Part shown: piece by piece, positions 57,323-64,000 of the stretch | How the letters are laid out: every line of letters starts with the position of its first letter | How positions within the stretch are numbered: the stretch's first letter is position 1 | Source of the DNA: Linnemannia elongata | Lineage: Eukaryota; Mortierellomycota; Mortierellomycetes; Mortierellales; Mortierellaceae | DNA: 64,000 bases | Direction: 5' to 3' | NCBI GenBank assembly: GCA_036320915.1 | Contig: JAXBDG010000018.1 | Location: 124,001 to 188,000, forward strand | Position numbers and translations under genes: made by a program | The notes under the pieces: model-generated | Seen by the model: the letters and a program-made list of their open reading frames with translations, nothing else | Database searches by the model: none | What the model was told of the DNA's origin: nothing

Positions 57323-57847
57323 GTCGCTGTTGTTGTTTGTTGAAGTGAAAAAAAGGTGATGATGAAAAAGAAGAGAAAAGAGGAAAAAAACGAAGAGTCG
57401 TGCAAGACAAACTGATAGAACTAAAGGTGAGGGTGTTAAACGGACGGAGGGAGATTCGAGTGGTGGCTTGCCTCCCTCCAGGCATCGCCATTAGAGTGTC
57501 TCTCTCTAATTCTCCGCCTGACAGCCACAGTGTGTGCCACACTCCCACTCTCCTTCTCTCGTCGCTGTTTGATCCTTTTTTTTTTTCCTTCAACCTTCAC
57601 TCCCTCTTGCTCTCCGTCGGTCGCAATCACCCCTTGGTCAGCCAGCACGCACGTCAGTCATCCGAGGATCGCCTCAGCACCCACCCACCCATACACACAC
57701 ACACCGGCAGACTCACGCTCACTACGTAGGACACGGGAAAACAAACAACTGAATAACAATTAACTAACCACACACAAGCACATACACACTCGGGACCCTT
57801 CAGGAACAAGGGAGGAGAACACAGCAGCACGCCTACAAGACACCACT

Positions 57848-59890
57848 ATGGTATGCATCCCAACCATCCACTTACCCTCATGGAGCTCGGTTTGAAAGAA
57901 CGAAAAGTGGATCATGTCCGTCTGTTGTCATGTCAATGCCACCGAAAAGCGCCACCACTCTGACAGCTTTCCGCCCCGTGTTTTGTTTCATTCCTTCTTC
58001 CTGTTGTTGAATAGGCAAAAGTCCCAAAAGGGTCTGTCTCGTTTGCAAAGGGCAGCAAGACCACCAGCTCCGGCGGCAGCAAAAAAAAAGTCCAGAAGAC
58101 ATCAACCAAATCATCATCTACCAAAAGTTCCACAAGAGGTTCCAGGGCAAGCGATAGCGACAGTGGCTCGAACTCCCGGAAACGACCCTCTTCGTCGTCA
58201 AGCTCTTCAAAGTCACGCCCAGAATCTCTCAAGAGTAGCAACAGCTCCAGCAGCTCGCGACCACATGCCCCAGGATCATCATCATCATCATCATCATCAT
58301 CTAAAGCGGCAGTGGCAGGATCATCGTTTTCTAGAGGAAAGAGGACAGAGGACCGTCGTCGTCGTGTGTTGTCGGACGAGGAGAGCAATCGCGGTGAAAG
58401 CGAAGAAGAGTCGGAATCGGATGGCGAGGACCCAGACATGCAATTGGGATTGAGACCTACCTTGCGCGTTGTATCCAAGGCCACTATCAGGAAAACATGG
58501 AAGCCTATCACGACCAGGACTCGGACTCACATCCAAAGCCTCGTCACTGGACTCTTCCCGTAGGTTTCATAATCGTTGACGTTTTTGAGTGTACTGTTTT
58601 TGTTTGAAGTACAAAGCAATGTCAGGGATACCGAAGCCGAATGTGAATAATAACCTTATCATTTTTCGCCTTTTACGAAACAGTGCTGCGATTACACAGG
58701 CGCGAGGTGAAAAGCGAAAGATTGAGATGCAGGCAGGATTGAACCGCCTTTTGCAAAAGTACGTATCGGGAACGCGCGACTCACAAGGGCATAAATTCAT
58801 ATTCATCATGGATAAGTTACCAACGACTAACCACAAACCATCTTTGTCGGTTCATTCATTTTGTCGTAGGCTAAATGACACTCTAAGCGAACTTCAGGTG
58901 CCACAGGGGAGCATCAAGCCCAATTATGCACAGTTATCAGCGCGCAACGTAAGTTAACAGATGAAAAAGTACTCCATGTAATCGCTGAGGAAGTGCCAGG
59001 GATATGCTATTTACTGCACGCCTTTTCATTTTACTGGATATAGAGAGAGTTGGAAGCTATGCTTGTACCTGACTTGGAGCACATTCGCGACCTGGAACTT
59101 CGTCTTGAGCAAGAGGAAACGTAAGAAACGCCCTGTGTCTCTCTCTTTGTTTTTATTTGACTTTTATGCAATCTCTTCATGTGTTTGCTCTTGTAACGTG
59201 TTTAATATACCAATCATGTTATGCTTATTGCTTTCCACCTGTCTTATTTAATTAGTCTTGCGAAACTGGATGAAGAAGCCTTGGAAGAATTCAAAGCAAG
59301 GAAACGAGCACTGAACAAAAGGACGGAGTACTTGCAGAAGATGAATTTGCACCCCCACCTGCAAAGCGAGGACCTGTCGGAGACTATGGAGTCTCTCTGT
59401 CACGCCAAGGGAGACTATAGCCACCTCTCCGTGGCCGACCAACGGTTGATGAATCTGATGTACTTATCGCGCAATGAAGACTTTGCAGGAACGGAAGTGC
59501 GCGAGTCGTTATACAATGTAAGGGATACCTGCCTTTTAGCCGTGCGCTATTTCATTTGGACGCTTGTATTATGCCCATTCATTCCCTTAGGCAGGAACGC
59601 ATACATATCGCGTACCTTTTCATTGTAACAAACCTAACGCTCCCTATTTTTTCACTTTTGCAACCATGTAGCCTGATCAAGATGTGAGCATCAACAAGGT
59701 GTCAAAGCGTTTGGGAAGTCGGTTGAGCGCCATTGAGCGAAACAGTGAGGGTCTGGACCCGTTAATGCTATTGGTCGCTGCAGCCAAGGACAAGGTCACA
59801 GAGTTGTCTCGCACCATTCCTTCCACTGCTGCGTCCTCTACCAACGCACCCGCCAAACCTACAACCCCACGTCCTCGTTCATACTTTTAA
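57848..59890 (+). CDS. CENPQ: CENP-Q-like inner kinetochore protein
   Basis: Component of the constitutive centromere-associated network (COMA/CENP-OPQUR; Okp1/Fta7 in yeasts), linking centromeric chromatin to the outer kinetochore. Seven coding exons: 57848-57850, 58015-58559, 58684-58758, 58870-58948, 59044-59120, 59256-59517 and 59672-59890. All in phase, giving 419 residues. The first coding exon is only the ATG. Residues 1-150 are Ser/Lys-rich and basic, a likely DNA-binding tail. The family core begins RKTWKPITTRTRTHIQSLV, which matches the CENP-Q W-x-P/N...HIQSL motif. Coiled coils follow (KRKIEMQAGLNRLLQK, LNDTLSELQVP, then HIRDLELRLEQEETLAKLDE). The C-terminal 130 residues are helical and end in a Thr/Pro tail. 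A different coiled-coil kinetochore protein is possible, but the W-x-P motif placement supports CENP-Q. Confidence 0.75.
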
Positions 59891-60313
59891 GAAACTACGA
59901 CAACATATCTCTTTGCTTCATTTTTCTTGATTCTTTGTACATGTATCTTTTGCGCTACCAATAGACTTTTTATACCCCATTTCATCTTTCCCATGCATGA
60001 TGAACCAACCCCCTCCCCCTTTATGAGTCGACGTTTGTTTTTTTTTGAAGTTTTCGAGCAGATAATAAAGTGGACTGCATGAGTGCATTTTTCAGTGTAG
60101 GTGATGGTACATGGTTAAGGATTTTATACATCTGCTATGGACTACAAGGGTGTGGTGTGCTAGGGAAACAGGAAGGGAGGAGGTGGTTATGAATGGTATC
60201 TGGATAATTTTTTTTTGTGCTTGTGTGATGAATGAGTGGAATGCTACTTAGGAAGTTGTTATCATTACTATTATTGAGGATTAAAAGATGTGCCTGAGCT
60301 TGCGAATGGGGGG
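59891..60313. other. convergent 3' region, CENP-Q / seven-helix protein
   Basis: 423 bases with no gene. An AATAAA lies at 60064-60069 for the CENP-Q mRNA. Confidence 0.5.
60064..60069 (+). terminator. poly(A) signal AATAAA
   Basis: About 175 bases after the CENP-Q-like gene's stop, in a normal position for a fungal 3' end. Confidence 0.45.
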
Positions 60314-61942
60314 TTAGTTCTGGCGGGGGCGAGCGAGGGATCGCTCGGGAGGTGTCACCACGGCACTTGCGCCGGTTGCACTCACAGCCGCAGAACCGGC
60401 AAGGTTCAAGGACCGGGATCCGCCAATCGAGGAAGGAGACTGGTGACCTCTCAGGAACCCGGACGGCGACGAAGGCGACGAGGGCGACGATGGCGATGGT
60501 GCTATGGGAGTGGCACCACCGAACTGTAGCTGTTGGTTGTTGGAGTTGGATGGTTGGCTACGAAGCCAGTCGTGGCTTGTGTGGTGGGAAATTGGGACCG
60601 AGATTGTGGTTGTGCTGGGAGTATTGATGGAGCTGTAGGGGATGTAATCTTGGAAGTCGTCAACGACGCGTTGGTTGTATTGAAGTTGTTGTTGTTGCTG
60701 TTGGAGTTGGAGTTGTTGCTGCTGGTATTGAAGCTGGAGGGAGGGGCGTTGTTGGGAGTGGTTGAGGACGGCTGGGGATGTAGGACGGTTGTTGGCGGAG
60801 GGGGAAGCGGCGACGGTGGTAGTAGAGTTGGCACCGGAGCCGGTCAGGTCGTAATCGCTGTTGTAACCTGTCTCGGCCGCGTGGGATGTCAAGGGGGAAG
60901 TCGAGTTCTGGGTCAGAGGACGAGGACGAGACGATGACGACGACGAGTACTGGTTCTGAGCATTCTGTTCAAAACTCTTGCGGCTCAAGGCGGCCGCAGA
61001 TCCCATAGTAGTACTAACTGTCACCTGCGTCCCATGTCCTCCACCATTAGGACTACCGGAGTGACCGCCACTGCTGGCATGGATAGAAGCCATCTCAAGC
61101 TTAGAAGGGCTCGATGTGGCCTCAGACCCGGTCTTGGGATCTTGGACGGTGTTGAACAGGATCCGGATGTTGAGGCCAAATTCTGTCAAAGTAAAGATCG
61201 TCAGGGTCGACGAGAAGAGCTCGATGTAGACGTAGGTCGGCAGAGACTTGTCAAAGATGCCAATGATCCGGTAGATGGACATGAAGATCAACAGGATCAA
61301 GTCGACGGTGAACAAACTGGTCTGGAGCTGACGGTACTGCTTGAGCTGGACATTCTTCCCGGCCGACATACCCTTCAAGGTCCGGAACAACTTGATGTAG
61401 AAAATACCCTCGCACAGGATATAGTACCCTCTGAAAATCGGCGCACCAGCATCTCGGAAAGTCCAAGCAACCGCCAGCGGCGCACACCGCGTCCCCGCGG
61501 CTACCGACCCGTTGCACAGGTAATTCTGCACAATGTTGATGATAACAATCGCAAACAACTCGATTGCCCGGAAGCCAATCAAGAAATAATGCAACCAATC
61601 CAACTTCTTGAACGCCGGGAAGACAGCCGAGCAACGAAGGTAAGCCAGGTACATGGTCGTCGGCTTGGTGACGAAGTAACAGAAGTTGTTGATAACGTTG
61701 AGCCACAGGGCGGTGTCGAAGGAGATGAGGTCAAAGGCGGTGGTGATGAGGAAGAAGACTGCAAACTCGTTGATGAATTGGGCAATGTTGATAATGGGGA
61801 AGAGGTGGTATTTGGAACCGGAACGGCGGAGGAAGATCATACGAGAGAGGGAGTGGGTGGAGAGGATGATGGAGGCGCCGACGAGGAGGGCGCCTACCAG
61901 TTCGTTTATGGTAAGTTCTGTGGCGATGAGTGAGGCACCCAT
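60314..61942 (-). CDS. seven-helix membrane protein (possible GPCR), polyQ tail
   Basis: An intronless gene of 542 residues. Residues 1-275 contain seven hydrophobic helices: TINELVGALLVGASIILSTH, INEFAVFFLITTAFDLI, LWLNVINNFCYFVTKPTTMY, FLIGFRAIELFAIVIINIV, the YYILCEGIFYIKLF segment, LFTVDLILLIFMSIYRII and YIELFSSTLTIFTLTEFG. Cytosolic loops are basic (RMIFLRRSGSKY, KQYRQLQ). The C-terminal 260 residues are disordered: Ser/Gly-rich, then Gln-rich (QLQYQQQQLQLQQQQQQLQY), then Pro/Ser-rich. This layout (seven helices, long cytosolic tail) fits a G-protein-coupled-receptor-like protein of the type expanded in early-diverging fungi, but I see no motif of a named receptor class. A non-receptor membrane protein is equally allowed. 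Confidence 0.7.
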   Translation of the reverse strand: MGASLIATELTINELVGALLVGASIILSTHSLSRMIFLRRSGSKYHLFPIINIAQFINEFAVFFLITTAFDLISFDTALWLNVINNFCYFVTKPTTMYLAYLRCSAVFPAFKKLDWLHYFLIGFRAIELFAIVIINIVQNYLCNGSVAAGTRCAPLAVAWTFRDAGAPIFRGYYILCEGIFYIKLFRTLKGMSAGKNVQLKQYRQLQTSLFTVDLILLIFMSIYRIIGIFDKSLPTYVYIELFSSTLTIFTLTEFGLNIRILFNTVQDPKTGSEATSSPSKLEMASIHASSGGHSGSPNGGGHGTQVTVSTTMGSAAALSRKSFEQNAQNQYSSSSSSRPRPLTQNSTSPLTSHAAETGYNSDYDLTGSGANSTTTVAASPSANNRPTSPAVLNHSQQRPSLQLQYQQQQLQLQQQQQQLQYNQRVVDDFQDYIPYSSINTPSTTTISVPISHHTSHDWLRSQPSNSNNQQLQFGGATPIAPSPSSPSSPSSPSGFLRGHQSPSSIGGSRSLNLAGSAAVSATGASAVVTPPERSLARPRQN

Positions 61943-64000
61943 TGTGTTGTTTTGTTGGAGTGCTGTTGGAGGTTGTTAAGTTGTTGTGGGTGTTGTTGCT
62001 GAGGGGAGGGGAAGAAGAAGGAAGGTGTGAAATTAGAAAGATAACGAGAAGGAGTGGGGAATAGATTGTCGTCGTGAGAAAAGGAAGAGACAGAGATGCG
62101 TTATCGAAAAGATGGAAGGGGACAGAGAGAAAGGGGGAGATGAGGTTTTTAAATGGGCAAGAGAATAGGAAAGTGGCGGTAGTGTTTGAGGAAGTTGTTA
62201 AAAGGTTAGGGACAGGAAGGGGGTAAATAATGTTCAGCAAGGGAATGCAAGGGAATAATGACCGATGAGCAATGGACGTTGAAGGAAAAAAAAAAAAAAA
62301 GGTCAAAGAAAGAAAGAGAAGTGAAGAAGGAAGGACAAAGGAGTTAAGCAAGAAAAGAAGAATACGGACCACGACGTCGACACTCGGGCGCATGGCGACC
62401 TTTTATACCATCGACACTCTTCCATTACCGGCAAACATGCAAGCAAGCAACACCACAGGTCGAAGACGGAGTCGGGCGCATCTGATAATAATATTTCGCC
62501 ATTCAACCAGTTTGCAATTGAATCGATTCTTTGTATACTCTGGTGCCATCCATCTCTAATTTTCTTTCTCTCTCTCAGCCCCCCTGCCTCGTTCTTAACA
62601 TATCAGGGCAACACACAATAACGATAAACGCGGACTGGATTGGGTAAGGAAGGTGTGTTCTCTGTTTACTCCCCTCAGATTTCAGAGCAGCACAACATTG
62701 AAGTGCACACGCTCTGTCTACTTTGGCCTTGGAAGGCAGAATAAGGAAGTTGAGTGGGCAGCATGGTGTCATTTGGACCTTTGATGGAGAGTTTCGTTGT
62801 TATTTTTTTTTTATTTTTTTTTTGATCTGCAGCAACCTAAAAAGAGACCCGAAATTTTTCTACTGGCGATAGTGTTTGGTGAATTGAATTGGAGCGTAAA
62901 GTAAAGTAAAGTGAAGGGCGGTTGTGGTGCGTGCTCTCTTGATTATAGTACTGTACAGTAGTGCGTTTTTTCTGTTCAAATGGTCAACGAGAGCAGGCAA
63001 AATGAAGAGAAATGGCGACACAGGAACCATCAGGACGGAAGTGTTACTTTTTTTTATCTTCGGTTGCTCGATTGTTATCAAACGCCAAGGGGAGCTTTGA
63101 ACAAAACCATCCCGTTTTCAAAAGCATGAATAGCTCCCAGTGCAAGGAAAGGATGAGGCTAGAAGAACAACGAAAGAAAGGTACATTGCTTACTCTCTTG
63201 TTCTCTTGTCGTTTAGGAGTAAACGTCCTTGGTCAAGTCTAAAAAGGAAAGATAAAGGGATGAGGAAGAGTAAGGGCACAGATGTGAAAAAGGAATTTGT
63301 GGGCTGCGGCTGCCTGCATAAAGAAAAACAATTTTGTACAATTAGCAATTCGAGATGGAAGACAGGGGGGGAAATGGTTGAGCAGCAGGACATGACAGAA
63401 CGGGCGGGCGATTTATCACACACAACAAAAAAACAAAAAGGGTCGAAGTTATGCAATGCAACCCCCTTTGGTGTATCTGTTGTAGTTTGTTTTCTCTGCT
63501 CTCCCCTTCATCCCTCATGTTCAATTTTCCCTTCGACTGCCCATTCTCTCTTTTTCCCTCAAGGAGAGGAGGGAAAGCACCACGCATTTGCAACCAAAGC
63601 GCGGTTTCCTGTTAGGTTCTTACCCCCCTCCCCCCCAATGTATTCTAAACGTTCTCATATCACCCGCTCTTTCATGCAAAAAATAAGTGCGCCAACAAAT
63701 AGACGCGGCATAAGAAAAGTGAAATTGCGTTGCCCGTTGCTTTGTTATTGTTTGCTGCATTATCCGATGGGATGGGGGTTCCCAGTAGCTTACATGATCG
63801 GTGGTACATTGTACGTTACTTGTCTACGCTGCATGTTTGCTTTGGTCAACCGGTCAACCACCATCATAGAAGATAGAAACGAGAAGAATGTGATGGATTA
63901 AAAGTGATAGGGTACTGAGTGAGTGAAAGGCATGTTGCGAAATAACATCTCTCACACTTTCCTTACTCCGACTCTTGTTCATGAAGACCAGAAGGGCTAG
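61943..64000. other. intergenic to window end, no convincing gene
   Basis: The first 300 bases are the seven-helix gene's purine-rich 5' flank. Beyond that only short or low-complexity frames occur. A 253-codon plus-strand frame (63140-63901) has erratic composition, and I do not accept it as a gene. The start of a gene beyond 64000 cannot be excluded. Confidence 0.45.

Noticed and set aside
61034..61933. 299-codon antisense ORF within the seven-helix protein gene
   Set aside because: Complement of the membrane-protein frame; low-complexity Gly/Glu/Arg text.
63140..63901. 253-codon plus-strand open frame near the window end
   Set aside because: Erratic composition, no domain, no promoter-like start, and it spans CT-rich and A-rich patches. 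Probably chance.
1..64000. tRNA, rRNA and CRISPR signals
   Set aside because: I scanned for T-arm GGTTCGA-type motifs, rRNA-like blocks and regularly spaced direct repeats and found none that hold up. Isolated 'ggttcga' matches (near 29495, for example) lack a foldable partner.

Overview
The window looks like nuclear DNA from an early-diverging filamentous fungus. Mortierella and its relatives (Mortierellomycotina, Mucoromycota) fit best. This placement is inferred from gene style, not from a database match. The signs are intron-rich genes with short GT-AG introns and clean fungal splice sites, CT-rich promoters, long Gln/Asn/Ser/Pro low-complexity protein segments, many homopolymer tracts, and genes close together on both strands. 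I found no rRNA, tRNA, CRISPR array or bacterial-style operon. Exon joins were worked out by hand; almost every join was checked for phase and for protein continuity.

Layout. 1-3.6 kb: a single-pass membrane protein with a polyQ tail (minus). 3.6-6.0 kb: homopolymer-rich DNA, a decayed array of cysteine-rich peptide units, then an intact small secreted peptide gene whose six cysteines follow beta-defensin-like spacing. 6.1-14.5 kb: APC/C subunit 4 (minus) and a family X DNA polymerase (plus), divergent from a 62-bp gap. 15.1-18.1 kb: an ACSS3-type acyl-CoA synthetase. 18.1-23.7 kb: a gene-poor block with an orphan cluster of ACGCGT boxes, a degenerate minisatellite, a knottin-like secreted peptide with a Kex2 site, a ZZ-finger protein and probable transposon debris. 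23.7-36.0 kb: a Mn-type CDF transporter, an annexin, glutamate-cysteine ligase and chorismate synthase. 36.4-45.3 kb: two low-complexity proteins, a secreted cysteine-containing protein and a TspO/MBR-like membrane protein. 45.7-50.3 kb: a seven-BRCT Dpb11/Rad4/TopBP1 protein. 52.9-61.9 kb: guanine deaminase, a CRAL-TRIO/RhoGAP protein whose first three introns are all GC-AG, CENP-Q, and a seven-helix membrane protein. The last 2 kb holds no convincing gene.

How the genes relate. Most are housekeeping genes with separate roles. Four act in genome maintenance and the cell cycle: APC4, the Pol X, the TopBP1 homologue and CENP-Q. Glutathione synthesis, aromatic amino acid synthesis, purine salvage, short-chain acyl-CoA activation and metal transport are also present. 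Two promoters carry plausible pathway-matched sites: TTACTAA (Yap1-type) upstream of glutamate-cysteine ligase and TGACTCA (Gcn4-type) upstream of chorismate synthase. The least expected content is the pair of unrelated disulfide-rich secreted miniproteins, one of them beside its own decayed relatives.
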